From Chlorella sorokiniana (Eukaryota; Chlorophyta; Trebouxiophyceae; Chlorellales; Chlorellaceae): DNA of 64,000 bases. The notes under the pieces are model-generated. The model was given only the letters and a program-made list of their open reading frames with translations, had not been told where the DNA came from and searched no databases. Positions 30,225 through 42,687 of this stretch are shown piece after piece; within the stretch, counting starts at the first letter, position 1; every line of letters starts with the position of its first letter. A program made the position numbers and the translations under genes. The DNA is taken from the NCBI GenBank assembly GCA_025917655.1, contig CP084620.1, positions 2,108,001 to 2,172,000 of the forward strand, given 5' to 3'.

Positions 30225-33200
30225 TCAGCCACAGGATCCCGCCAGGGCAGCAGCCACGATGTCGCGCCCCGCCTGCCCCGCATAATCTGCCAGCTTCTCA
30301 GCGTCCCGCAGCAGCGGCTCCAGGCGCAGGCGGCCGCTCAACTCCACGCAAAACTTGAGCATGCCATCAAAGTCCCAGTCCTCGCTGCGGGACATGCCGG
30401 GCGAGGGCGAGGCAGCTCACATGGCAAGGGGCGCAGGGTCTGGGCAGGGGCCAGCAAACGGGCTGACCAGGGCCTTCTGCCAAGCGCCAAAGACGGCCTG
30501 ACCGCCCCCATAGGCGGGCTGCATGCCTGAGGATGTGTCGTCGGTGGTGCTCCAGCACCGCAATGCACAGGTAGAGGTGCAGGCCCGGCTGGCCCGCCCA
30601 CAGCGCCTCCCACAGGCGCAGCACCTGCGCAGCACAGGGAAGGGGACCGGCAGCGCCGCTTGCTTGCATCCGTGGGCGGCACACGCGCAGAGCGGAAAAC
30701 GCTTGCATCCTTTGGCTGGAGGGGCCAAGGCCGTGCCTCTCGCGGCGCCGGCAGCCAACCAGGGGGCAGGCCCCCCCCCCCAAACAAGCACGCGCACCTC
30801 CTCAAAGGGCAGCTCCCGCTTGAACAGGATGAGCAGCCAGCGGTAGCAGAAGAAGAAGGAGAGGCAGTCGTGGGCCTCCAGGTGCGCGTACAGCGGCGGG
30901 TCCAGCAGCCGCACCAGCGACCGCAGCGCCAGCAGCTGCGCGTGCATCGCCCTGCGACGCGGCGGCGAAGAGGGCGGGGCGGGGCTACGGCTGTTGGGTC
31001 CCTCATGGGCGCGGGCCAACCACAGCGTGGGTTGCCAGCCCGGGGCATGCTGCCTGGCCAACCCAGCCACGGTCCCCCACCCCCATGCCTTCCCTAGCAC
31101 GCTGCATTGCTGCAGGCACGCACACGACTTCGTCCTGACACATACACACCCCCTTCATCCACCCACCCACCGCGAGTCTGACGAGAAGTTGGCCTCCACC
31201 CGCTCCATGAGGCTGGCGAAGCACCAGAAGGCCTCCGCCTCAACGCCCAGCGCATCCTCGCCGCCCAGCCGCCCGCTGCCGCCCGCCGCGCCGCGCATCA
31301 CATACCTGCGTGGCACGCAGGGCGGCTGGAGTCAGCGCGCAGGAGCAGCGGGCAGTCCGCGGGCGGGGGTGAAGTTTCAACTGAAGTTTCAATTGGGCAG
31401 GGTGCGCAGTTCTCTCTCCTCCTCCTCTCTGCCTGGTCAGGCCGCCCCCGCAGCAGCTCACAGGCAGGGCGCTGCCAGGTCAGACATGCCCTGCACGTAG
31501 CCCAGGTCCTGGTTGTACCGCTCATACGTCAGCAGTACGCCCCGCAGCATGCACTGCGCCTGCCCCCCTCGCGCGCAAACAGGCGCTGGCCGCGGTCTGC
31601 ACACGGGGAGGCGGCGCAGTGGCGGGCAGGCAGTGGGGCGGGGGCCTGGGGGCCGGCAAGGCTTGTGGAGGCGGGACCTGGCGGCCATCAGGGAGCCAGC
31701 TTGGCAGGATAGGTGCTGCGTGTCCAGCGTGGGGCCAGGCAGCCCCGGGCCGCTGCATGCGTTCCCCCGCGCCCCACCTCGACGCTCCCCTCGTCCGCCC
31801 ATGCCATCCCACCTGCCCCATCCTGCCCCTGCTTCCACCCTTTTCCCAGGGCGTCCCCCCCCCTCCCTCACCCGTGCGCCGCACATCCTTGTCGATGCGA
31901 GCGCGCCGCTCCCGCCACTTGCTGCACTTGGCCTGCTGCGGCGGCTCCATGCTGCGCCACTGCGCCCGCAGGCGCGCGTAGCGCTGCCGCCGCCGCTGCA
32001 CCTCGGCCTGGCGCTGCGCGCGGGTTGACTCCGGCGCGTGCAGGCCCAGCAGCAGCTTCCAGGCCTCGGGCGCGCCTCCGGCTCCACTCCCCACGGAACA
32101 CGCGGTCGTGGAAAGCGCTCACGCTTGTCAGACGGCCTGAAGGGGGTGGGGGGGGCAGCCGCCGCCACCGGGTTCGGAATCCAGGTGGCAAGCGCCTGTT
32201 TCATTGCACGCCGGCAGGCCCTGGGGCCTGCTACAAGCAAGGTGGCCATATGCCCATTGCTGACGAAGCTGTGCCTGCGCGGGTCAGCACCCACCGTCCG
32301 CGTCAAAGAAGGTGTTGAGCTCGGCGAGGCTGAGGGGCGGCGGGCGCTTGGAGGGCGCGCTGCCCGCCGCTGCCGCCGCCGCCGCGCCGCCCTCGATCAG
32401 CTCAAACACCCCCAGGTCGGTGCTGGCCTCCAGGCTGCTCCGCCGCTGGGCCTCGCCCGCCCTGGCGCCTGCAGCGCCGCCGCGAGCAGCGGCTGCAGCA
32501 GCCGCACTGGCGGCGGAGGCCAGGGCTGGCAGGCTGGGCTCTGGCATGAAGCCGCCGCCGCCGCTGCCCAGGAACACGCTGCCGCTGAGGAAGAGGGAGG
32601 CCGTGTCGCGCGCGCTCTGCGGGGCACCGGGCGCAGGCGGCGCAGGGCTGGGCAGGGCAGCCGGGGGCTGCAGGCACAGCAGGCGCTGGGGCCGCGAGGC
32701 GCCACACCAGCGACAGCTCCTGGCTGCAATCCTCGCCAGCCACCCTCCCGCCGTGCACCCGTGCTGCTTCTGCTGGCTGGCCCCTCCTTATTTGCGCGCA
32801 CAACGAGCCAAACGCGAGGCGTACCCAGCCGCCTGGCGAGCGGCAGCAGCGCCCCCACCCCACCTGCTGCGCAGCTGGTGGAAGCGATCCACCAGCTCAT
32901 TCAGGTGAGCCCGCAGCCCCTCGCCGCCCTCCTGCCAGCCAGCGCCCGCCTGGGGCCCTGCGGCACAAGGTGAGCGGCAGCAAGGGACCTGAATCAAAAG
33001 AGGCCGCGGCAGGCCGCACGGCATATGCCAGTGCCGGCAGTGCCGGCAAGCCGCCACGAGCCAGCGGGCGGCTGCTTACCGGAGAACGGCCCGGCGGCGG
33101 CCGGCTCAAGCCCGCATCTGTGAGCTCCAGCGAGCTGCGAGGGCGGGAGGAGGACACACACTGCTGGTCGGCAGCGCTCAGCGGCGGCTCTCCAGTGCTG

Positions 33201-34814
33201 GGCAAGCACGCCAGCCGCCAGCGCTGCCAGCACGCCAGCCTGCTGGCACACCCACTGGTGCAGCAGTTTGGGGTGGTGCAGGGCGCCGTGGCGGTGCTCG
33301 TGGGAAAGACACTCACTAGAGGGAGCGCTGCAGCGGGTCGGCTGTGTCGTTGACCAGGTAGGTGTTGGGGTCGTCGGCGGAGCGGGCCAGGGGGCGTGCT
33401 GCCTCAGGCAGGACAGGAAGGCCTTGACGCCGCCCTGAGGGAGAGGAGGGAGCGCGCCCGGCGGGAAGAAAGGCTGGGCAAGGTGCCGCGAGCTGCAAAA
33501 AGTGCAAGAGATTGCAGCAGCAAAGCCGCGCCCCCCCTTCTTCCTCCGCCCACGTTTTGGAAGTAGAGCGAGGGCAGCGACACCCCGGTGGCCAGGGTGA
33601 GGGTGACGCGGTGCTGCCCCAGGGGGCGTGTGCTTGTGGATGGCGCGGATGTCGGACAGCGGGATGGGGTGCACCTGGGGGCGGGGCGGGGCTGGGTGTC
33701 AGCGCGCGTTCTGCATCCAACCCTGGTGGGTGGGTGTCGCTTGCACAGCCAGCCAGATGCCAAGCGACAGGAAGCTGGCCAGGCCGGCACCTCACCGCAT
33801 ACATGGTGCGGTCCTTGGCGCCCTCCGCGGCGGCGGCGCTGCCAGCGCCACCGCCGCTGGCCTCGGGCGGGGGCCCCACCCCTGGGGCCTCTTCCAGCTG
33901 CACTGCGCCAGCGGCATACGGCAGCCAGCAGAGGAAGACGTAGCTGCACCGGTATAGGGTGGTGCGCATGGCAACAGACGGCGAGGTCAGCAGAGCAGGA
34001 GGAGGGAGCGGGCAGCGGGTAGCACTGGCAAGGCGTACTCGCAATGCAGGCAGGAGCAGCCCCGCCACCGCCCCTGCCCACTTGTACTGCTTGATGAGCG
34101 ACAGGCGGCCCAGGATGCGCTGACGCCGGCTGGCGGTGGGGAAGACGCAGACGCCTTCCTGCGACAGAGCTCACCAGGTGGCGGTGTTTGCAACAACCTC
34201 ACCACAGCTGTTTCGTGCTACCGCCACATTCGCAGCTGGGGGCTCAAGCGGGGCACCGGGGCATGTCATCGCTCGGCGGCAGATCAAGCCCTCCAGCTGC
34301 CTGCCCCACATTGGCTTACCCGCACATACACAACCTCTGTGTCCTGGGCGCCCTCCTCCCCCACATCGCTGTACTCCTCGCTGGAGGCGGCCGCGCCAGC
34401 TGTGCCTGCGTGGCAGGGCAGGCGGCTTTGAGTGGTGTCGGTGCGTGTGCGCAGGTTCTGTCCTTGCCCACCAGGCATCAAGGAGGTGCCCATCGGCGGA
34501 GCAGTGCCAAGCAGCAGGCGTGGGGCAATGACCCAGCGGTTCCAAGTCACACCTCCATAATCCTCAGCACCGTCGTCTGGCATGCCTTCCTCCCCTGAAG
34601 CGCCCTCAGCGCCGCCGTGCTCTTGCAGCGGGTGGGAGGCCGGGCCGCCCACCCAGTTGTCCTTGAGGGCAGCAGCCAGGCTGGATGAGGTGGGCAATGC
34701 AGGCTCCCGCCTCTCGCACATGCTGCTCTCCCGGCTTATGCCGCCAGGCAGGCTGTCCTGCTCCTGGCACAGCATGCCGTCACGCAGCTGGGCAACCTGC
34801 ACGCATTCAACCAT
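30225..34814 (-). CDS. TBC-domain Rab GTPase-activating protein (GYP7/TBC1D15 type)
   Basis: Starts at 34814 (MVECVQVAQLRDGMLCQEQD). An N-terminal region with YVRVSQ, EGVCVFPTASRRQRILGRL and IPLSDIRAIHKHTPLG, VSLPSLYFQN, GGVKAFLSCLRQHA, NTYLVNDTADPLQRSL corresponds to the Rab-binding/PH-like part of TBC1D15/17 and plant GYP7 proteins. A low-complexity Ala-rich linker (32.3-32.6 kb) follows. The TBC domain has AWKLLLGLHAPEST, RIDKDVRRTDR (arginine finger), LLTYERYNQDLGYVQGMSDL (glutamine finger), FWCFASLMERVEANF, LEAHDCLSFFFCYRWLLILF and LRLWEALWAG. It would accelerate GTP hydrolysis by a Rab in vesicle traffic. The stop is at 30225. Shifts in the G/C runs near 33410 and 33620 are needed for a continuous frame. 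Confidence 0.88.
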
Positions 34815-35358
34815 GCGTCCCGTTGTTGCGCCGGCGCCGGCGGTCAGCAACCCGGCGTGTCGGCCGTTCGCTGCAGCGCGCTCGACGCATCAAGCAGCTG
34901 CCCGGATCTTTAAAACACCGTCGCTATGGTCGCCAAGCCTCACCATTCCTGCCAGGGCTCCCAAGGTGTGTCGAGCGCCCAACAGCCGGCAAGCTATAGT
35001 AAAGCCTCTCGCATAGGCCAACCGAGACTTCAGCTGCAGCGTTCCTGCAGGCTGCTGCTGACGACTCCCTTCACCGAGGGTTGCGGAACCCAGCGAAACG
35101 ACCGCCGACGATAATACAAAACAATTGATCCCACAAAGTACGATGCCCTCCCATGCACATGGGGAGGGGGCTTACCATCACACGCCCTTCCCTTCACCAG
35201 CCTGGCGCTGCCACGCAGCGGCCAACCACTCGTGGAAGCCACCAAGACAAGTGTCATCCCAACTGCACCAGCCACCTTTAACAGAAATGTTGCAGCGGAT
35301 GTTGAGCATAGGAACAGCTGCGACAAAAGGGGAGCTGCCTCGTCAACGCCGCCGCACA
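34815..35358. other. Intergenic
   Basis: Between the start of the TBC gene and the stop of the ANKRD39-like gene, both on the minus strand. It should contain the TBC promoter. No exon or repeat seen. Confidence 0.4.
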
Positions 35359-36077
35359 TCAACCGGGAGCAAGTTCAGCCGCCAGCCGCCCCCGCTTGTC
35401 CCGCACAGATGCCAGCTGAGGGCAGGCCTCAAGGAGCAGTGCCGCCACTGGAGCATGGCCCTGCAACGCACAAGCTACAATCAGGATATCCCAGGGCTCA
35501 AGGGTCCAGCAGACCTCTTGCTTAGCGACAAGTGAGAACAGAGCAGCTTGCCTGCTGCTCCGCCTTGTGCAGCGCGGTCTGGCCGTCGGCATCTTGCACA
35601 GCAGGGTTGGCCTGCGCATGCAGCAGCTGCTGCACAATGACTGTGTGACCCATGTAGGCGGCGCGATGCAGGGCGGTTGAGCCGCCAGAGCGGGTGGCAG
35701 CGTTGGGGTCCGCACCCAGCTCCAGCAGCGCCGCCACCACGTCGGCGTGGCCTTCCCTGGCGGCGTAGATCAGGGGAGTGTAGCCGCTGCTTCCTGCACA
35801 AACACAAACACGATGAGCCGCAGAGCAAGGTGCAAGCGGGTGGTAGTTCAGCATGGGCAGTGACATTTGCTGAAGGCACACCTCCACAACCGTCATCGTG
35901 TAGGGCCGCAGAATTCCTGCATATGAGGTGCTTCACTCGGAATAAATCCCCAGATTGCGCCGCCGCTGCCGCGCTCTTTGTGAAAGACACCTCGTCCAAG
36001 CTTTGGGCAGCAGCGGAGGGAGTGCAGCAATCGCAAGTCACGCCATGCCGCACGGCAGGCATCTCAGTCACAGCCAC
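35359..36077 (-). CDS. ANKRD39: Ankyrin-repeat protein, ANKRD39 orthologue
   Basis: Three exons: 36077-35882, 35793-35552, 35460-35359; about 180 residues, the usual family length. The N-terminus has the CDCCTPSAAAQSLDEVSF Cys pattern, then SGDLFRVKHLICR. Ankyrin repeats follow: SGYTPLIYAAREGHADVVAA, STALHRAAYMGHTVIVQQLL, QTALHKAEQQGHAPVAALLL, and the terminal SVRDKRGRLAAELAPG. The order and the special N- and C-terminal ends match animal ANKRD39 closely. Its role is not established; ankyrin repeats bind other proteins. Intron 2 has a GC donor (35551-35550) whose position is fixed by the conserved ALHKAEQQ-GHAP junction. The frame is clean. Confidence 0.9.
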
Positions 36078-36260
36078 AGGCTTCTGGAACCATAATTATT
36101 GATAGCAAGCTGCCCTTGAGCCTGAAAGCGTGTCACAAACAGTCTCGATGACCGCCACCGCCAGCGGTGCGCCAGCAGTGCACTCTGCTTTGCTTCGTTG
36201 CTTCAGAAACAGCCTATCGAATGCCATTACATGAATCTGCACGCTCAACAACTGCAAGCA

Positions 36261-39200
36261 TCACTTCTTGCCACGGCCGCGACCGGACGCCGCGCCGCGC
36301 CCCCGCCCAGCACCGCCGCTGCGCCCGCCGCGCCCGCGTCCGCCCCCTCCCTTGGCCTCCGAGCCGTCCTTCATGGTCAGCGTCAGCCCCTTGTGCTTCA
36401 GGCCCTTGAGCTGCACATCAGGCCAGGGTGACCACAAACTTATGAGCCGTTCAGCGGCGTCGAGCCGCTGCAAGGGGGATTGCCGCATGCCTGCCCTGCA
36501 CCAGGCCTGCCTCTCGCCCGCCCGCCCACCTTCTTCTCCAGCAGCACCGGGTCGGTTTCGTCGTCGTCCTCCTCCTCCTGGCTCTTGGCGGGGGATCCAT
36601 CTGCGGCGCCTTCCTGGCCCACACCCTCCTCTGCGAGCAGGGGCAGCCAGTCGTGAAGCAGGGCTGGACCGCACCGTCAGCTGCAGCGCCGCCAGCTGCC
36701 AACATAGTTAGCCGCCCGCATTGCACTGTCCAGGGATGAGGTGTGGTGTGAGTGTACGTGGGGTGACTGCGCAGGGCACTCGCTCACCCCCAAACGGGTC
36801 CTCGTCCTCCTCGGGCGCTTGCGCCTTGCGTCCCTTGCCCTTCTTCCTGCTGACCTTGTCATCCATGCCAAACCCGGTCCTGGGCTTGATGTGCTGCTGG
36901 TTGAAGGCGCGGGTGAAGGCAGACTTGACCTGCGGGCCCAGCCATGGGCGGGGTCAGGAGGGCGCGCAGGATCGGGAGGCAGCCGGCCGGTCGTGTGCCC
37001 CCACGCCCGCGCGGCAGCCGCCAGCAGGGCGCCTGTCTGGGGAGGGGCAGGCGAGCGCCCACCTGCGTCTCCACCCCCTTCATGGGGTCCTCGCCCCAGG
37101 CCGCCGCAGTCTTGAACTTGGTCACATCTGCACCGGCCGGGCGGGGGCAGGAAAGCTCGCTGCGTCCAGTTACAGAGCGCAGCGGGCGTGCCACCACTCC
37201 CTCCTCGCTTGGGACCGCAGCGGTGTGCGCAGTGCAGTGCCGCTGCACCCCGCAGCTGCTGCGCCCACCCGCAACGAAGTCGAAGTCCTCCCGGGAGATG
37301 CAGTAGGCGCGCATCATGCGCAGCACCGCCTCAATGCCATCCTTGCCCTCGCTGACCAGGGGCGCGCCAGCGTGCCGCGCAGCACAGGCAGGTAGGACAG
37401 GCGCAGCGAGGTCCTGCGGGAGGGGCAGGACGGTGGCGGGACGGGGCAGAACAACCAGGTTTGCAGGCGCAGTTGGCCACAGGGCTTGCAGCTGGGAGGA
37501 GGACAACTGCCGGCTGCCTTGAAGCCTGTTGGGCAAGCTGGGGCGGTGCAGTCGTGCTGCTGCCAGCCACGCAAGTCAAGCCTCCGCCCCACCCCACCCC
37601 CACGGCGCCCAGCCCACTTGTCGCACTCCAGGGCGCCGCTGGACAGCATGCGCGTGTGCAGCTCGCCCAGCAGCCGCTTCTTCTTGCCAAAGCTGCTGTT
37701 CTGGCCCAGCCAGGCGGAGAAGCGCGGGAAGTTGGGCTCGTGCGGGAGAAGACCTCGCGGGACCCGCGCATGTAGGTGGCGGGTACACGGTGCCCACCGC
37801 GGCTGCACAGGCCGGGGGAGGGGGGCAGTTGTCAGCGCAACCGCGTGGGCAGCGAAGCCCAGCTGGCATGCGGGCCGCGGCGGCCACGGCAGCATGCGGC
37901 CACGCGCCGCCGGCGCAGCCTTGGGTGTGGGCCGGGCACGGAGGGCGTGGGGCCTGCCTGCAAAGGGCGCCAGGCTCCAGTTCTGGTACTGGCGCACGGC
38001 GCGGGTGGCGACGTCCCCGGCCGACACGGCGTCGGCGGCCTTGGAGAGGATGCGCAGCCGCATGGCGTCGTCCCGAGCAATGTTGGGCCGGTGGTTAACG
38101 TAGTTCTCCTGCGTGCACGGAAGGGGGCCCGGACTTGTTTTAAACCGCGTGGGACGAGCCTTGGGGGTAAGCTGACGGGATGGGGCCAGAGGTGGTACTG
38201 GCGGCAGCGGCTGCACGTGCCTGCACCAGCAGCGGTACCAGGTCCAGGTCCTGGAACACCAGGTCTATCTGGTCGCTGCAGGGGGCGGAGCAAGGGAGGT
38301 GAGGGGGACTGAGGCTGTGGGGGAGCTGCCGTGGGGCCATACGCAGGCAGCGGCAGCGTGCACATGCAGGGAGAGCTGCTGCAGCAGGCGGCGGCACTCA
38401 CGCCAGCGACAGCCCGTCGGCGTCGAAGCTGAGCAGGCGGCGCGACGCCTCGAAGGGGCTCATCTCGGGGTCCTTGGCGGTGGCCATGCCCCCGCTTTTC
38501 ACCTGCGCAGCAAGCAGACCACGCAGAACATGAAAAGATGATGCACGTGCGGGCCAGGGGCTTGAAACGAGCCAGGCATGCCTTCCGGTGCATGCGGTGC
38601 CCAGCCAAACTGACGTACAAAAAACGGGCACCCTTCTCCTTCCCCAACCTCGGCCCAGGGGGTCACCTGATCGTAGGATAGGGCACGGGCACGCAGGCGG
38701 ATCATCTGCAGCTGCCCCAGGATCAGACGGATGTCGCCGCCATTGGCGGACTGCAGCAGGGGACGTCAGCACAGGGGCGGGCTGGAACTTACTAGTGTCA
38801 ACATGTTTGCCGCACCAGACGTCGCATCAGAGTGCTGTCCATGCAAGAAATACACCATGTCAGGGCATGCAGCTGGCCAGAACCATCACAACCTGGCGCA
38901 ACCATAGCGGCGGCAACCACCAGCCCCCTCCCCTCACCCCCGCCCACCTGCACCAGCGCATCCATGGTGGCCTGGTTCATGGACAGCCCCTCCTTGGCGC
39001 AGATGTCCAGCATGCGCTTGCCGATCTGCTGCACGGTGGGCCTGGAAGGGGGTTCAAGGGGGGCAGTGAGGGATTGGTGTGCTGCCGGTCCATCCCAGCA
39101 CTGGCATTGGCACCAAGCACGGGGCAGGCCCGCTGCGGGGGCAGGCTGCAGCGCAGCAGTGGTGCAGGGGTGAGGCTGAGGCCCACTTGCGGTAGTCCAG

Positions 39201-40640
39201 CTCCAGGCAGTGGTTGCGCAGCGAGCGCAGCTTGGTGGAGTACTTGTCGTTGCAGATGGCGATGATGGGCACCCGCGTCTTGTGGATGGTCTGTGTGAGG
39301 CACGGGTGCAGTGTGTGTGTGTGTGGGGGCTGTCAAGCGGCAAAGCAATAGAGAGGCACAGGACGGGAGCTGGGGCCGCGCTATGACCGCACTCGGGCAG
39401 CGGCTTGACGCCAAGGCACGGGGTGCAGCAGCGGGGCCCACCTGGATGAGGTCGGCCACGCCGCCCCTGTCCCCCGCGCTCATGCCGTCCACCTCATCCA
39501 TGATGAGGCAGAGCTGGGAGGGGGGCAGGCGCAGAGGGGAGCGTGAGGCGCTGCGTTGGAGGTTTAGGGGCACCCAGCCGGCTTCAGCCTGGCTCGACAG
39601 ACCCAGGGCCCAGCTCCCACCACAGGGTTAACTAATCAGGCTTGTTGAAGCGCTGCCGCTCAGTCGCGCCACCCGTCCCAGCGCACCTTCTTGCGATTGC
39701 CCTGCTTGTCGTAGGACACCGCGCGGTTGGTTGACAGCTCTTTAACGGCGTTGGCCAGCTTGCCGCCCACGCCCTTGAGCACAGAGGAGTCGGCCTTGCC
39801 GCGCGAGTCGGACGCGTTCACCTGCGAACAGGGACCCAGCCAACCGTGGGCTGATGATGCCGCCACACACATCGGCCAATGCGGCCGTGGGGGTGGGCAG
39901 TGGGTCGTGCCGGCAGGACCATGCCCTCCTGCAAGCGCCTCCCCGCCTGCAGCCGGCAGACGCGTGTGCAGCGGGCAGGCAGCCCAGGGGGCGTACCTCC
40001 ACGGGCTCGAAGCCCAGCTCACAGCAGATGATGAGGGCAGAGGAGGTCTTGCCGATGCCGGGGGTCCGCTCAGCAGCACCGCATTCTTCGCCATGTCCGC
40101 TGCCTGGCGCTTGCTTGAGCTGGCCGCGCAGTGTGGAGCAGGGCGGCCAAGCCGGCTCAGCCAGGCGGAGCGACAACAGGTCTGGCGCCACCATCAAGCA
40201 GCCAGGCAGGCAAGCTTTGCTGCAGTGGCTGCAAGTATGGCATGCAGGCAGCCACTCACTTGCCGGGCGGCGCAGAGGGCTTCCCTCCGTGCAGGTGCAC
40301 CTGCTCCCACTCACGCAGCCACTGGCGCAAAGTGTTGACGGTGGTCTGCCGGGAAACAGGGGGCCAGGGCGACCAGGCGTGTGTGCGCGTGGGCAGGTTT
40401 GCGAGCACAACCTGGCAGCAGCAGGTGCAAAGCCGCGGAAGCCCCCCCAAACGCTCACAATGTTGCCCACAAGCTCCTGCGACGTCTTGGGCCGCCACTT
40501 CTCCACCCAGAGCTGCTGGTTGGCAGCGGGGCCAGGGCGGGGTGGGGCCGCGGCAGCAGGGCCGGGCTTGGGGGCCGGGGCAGATGCCTTGGAGGCGCCG
40601 CCATAGAAGGACCCAGGAGCTGTCCCGCTCGGACCAGCCG

Positions 40641-40672
<32 letters not shown>

Positions 40673-42687
40673 GCGGGTTGCTGCTTCCGCTTGGCCTCCG
40701 TCTCCTCCACTGCATCCACCTCAACTGCCTCCGCCTCATCCACGCCCCCGGGCGCAGCACGGATCAGCGCAAAGAGACCGTCTTCGCTCATGCGGGGCAC
40801 CTGTCAAGGCAGGAACCGGACAGGACCAGCTGAGGACCAGCTGCTGAGCCCCGCACTTGAGCAATGGCAGCTTCCGCCATAGTGACCAGGATGCGACGTG
40901 CGCAGCCACTGGCACACCATGACTGAACCCCAACAACGGCTCCCGCCTCCCCTCTCTTGCGCACACCGCTCCGCCCTTACTTTGGTGGCCCCCAGTGCAG
41001 CCCTTCACCTGGTTCTCCTTGGCGTGAAAGAACTTGGAGCGGCCGGCAAAGGAGCCAATCAGCAGGAAGGAAGTCTTGGAGGAGACGTTGCCGGTGACCT
41101 GGGGTGGAGTGGGGGCAAGGAGCGGAGGCTCGGCTAGAGCTGGGCAAGGTGGATCAGGCCTCGTGGTGCACGGCTGCTGTGGCAGAGTGAGCGGTACCAG
41201 AACAGCGCTGCTGAGCTGACTACCACGGCTGCCCCAGGCGCCATGCGCTCAAGCCACGGCCACTATGTACCGTTCTGCCGCCCCACCTTGCCGCCGTGTC
41301 GCTTGATCAAGTCCTCAGCTTCCTCCCGCTTCAGTGAGTCCAGTATCCCGCTGATCACAAACGTCTTGCCCGTCAGGCAGTCGGGATGCCCGCTGGGCAC
41401 GGCCTGCACGCAGCGCGGGCACGTGCCCCACTCAAGCTGCCTCAATGCCGCATGCCATCCTGGGAACTAGCTTGCTGGCCCTCAGGAACTAAGCCCCGAT
41501 GGCTCCGGAGTGGCCCACCTTCTTGCCACGGTTAGGGGGTCATCCGGGCGCGGCCGCCGCCATACTGCGCCTCTGGCATGAACACGATGGCATCGTCGTC
41601 AAACGGCGGCAGGGCCTTGACTGCGGCATCCACGGCGGCCACCGCTGCCATCGCTTCCGCATTGTCTGCGTGTCAGAGAGCATGACGGTGGTGGTGGTGG
41701 TGGTGAGGGCACCGCCATGCTCAACAAGCTCTGCAACGGGCTAGCAATGCGGACAACCATGCCCCACCAGGGAACTGGCTAAGTGCCGCAGCTGCTTGCC
41801 TGCAATGCGCTGCAATGCCGCCGGCAGCTTAGCGCCAGCAGCAGGCTTCTTGCGGGTGGACGAGGGTGTGGGCTTGGCACGCTGCACAGGAGGCGCGGGC
41901 ACACACGAGTTGCTGCCAACGATCCCGACGGCTGACCAGAAGTGCAGCAAGGCACGCCCTCAAAGCAGCCGCCCACCTTGGCAGCGGGCTCTTGTTCCTT
42001 TCTGGGGCCCTTCTTCTTGGCCTTCGCCGCCTGGCGGCTCTCCTCCTCCTCTGACTCGCTGGCCAGATCAATCTCAAAATCATCAGCATCGGATGACTGC
42101 GGCAGAGACGTAATGCAGGGCATGCACTTGTCATCGCTAGCTTGTGCAGTCAATAGGGCTGCTGCTCGGGTGGAAGGACGCGCCGGCAGGGCCTGGCAAG
42201 TCCAATGAGCACCCACCTGTTGTGCCAGGTCAACCTCATCGCTCCAGTCGCTGTCATTGCCCTGTCCGCCTCCTGTCTTGGAGGTTGCTTCTGACTTTTT
42301 CCGCTTGGCAGGTATGGAGGCAGCTGCCGACTTGGCCCCTGCACTTTTGCTGGTTGCCTTGGGTTTGGCAGCCGGTGCACCCCTGCCCTCCGGGCTCTTG
42401 CTCGGCGCCTTTGGTTTAGCAGCAGCCGGCGCAGCCGCACTCTTGCTGGCAGGCTCAGGCTTGGCAGGGCTCTTCTTTGATCCCTTGCCACGGGATGGTG
42501 TCCGGTTGGTTGCCTTGCTGCTGCCTGCTCCCTGCTCATCTCCTGGTGCTGCTGGTGCGGCAGCTGCTGCTGGCACTGCTGGGGACGCCGCCTCGTCGCC
42601 CGCAGGCTTGTGTGCCTCTCCAGATGGCTTGGCCGCGGTGCTACCGCCCCCAGTCTTCGGCGCAAAGAACTTGCGGATATCCTGCAT
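36261..42687 (-). CDS. RFC1: Replication factor C subunit 1 (clamp-loader large subunit)
   Basis: Begins MQDIRKFFAPK at 42687, a PCNA-interacting motif as in other RFC1 proteins, then a long Lys/Ala/Ser-rich tail. The BRCT domain is LTGKTFVISGILDSLKREEA and GNVSSKTSFLLIGSFAGRSK (41.4-41.0 kb). A ten-Gln tract lies at 40.65 kb. The AAA+ core has LWVEKWRPKTSQELVGN, LLSGPPGIGKTSSALI (Walker A), NASDSRGK, LCLIMDEVDGMSAGDRGG (Walker B), IIAICNDKYSTKLRSL (sensor 1), GDIRLILGQLQMIRL. The RFC1 C-terminal domain follows (PNFPRFSAWLGQNSSFGKKK, LRLSYLPVLRGTL, YCISREDFDFV), and a Gly/Arg-rich end. It loads PCNA onto primed DNA. One-base losses at 40060-40064 (in Walker A), 37359-37362 and near 37755 interrupt the frame; I regard them as sequence errors. 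Confidence 0.95.
40642..40671 (-). repeat. (CTG)10 / (CAG)10 tract encoding polyglutamine in RFC1
   Basis: Ten perfect CTG units on the plus strand, read as CAG on the coding strand, giving ten consecutive Gln between the BRCT and AAA+ parts of RFC1. A perfect codon repeat like this is likely to vary in length between strains. Confidence 0.9.

Noticed and set aside
40642-40671. Polyleucine or polyalanine protein on the plus strand from the CTG repeat
   Set aside because: The minus strand frame is the conserved RFC1 frame; plus-strand readings are shadows.
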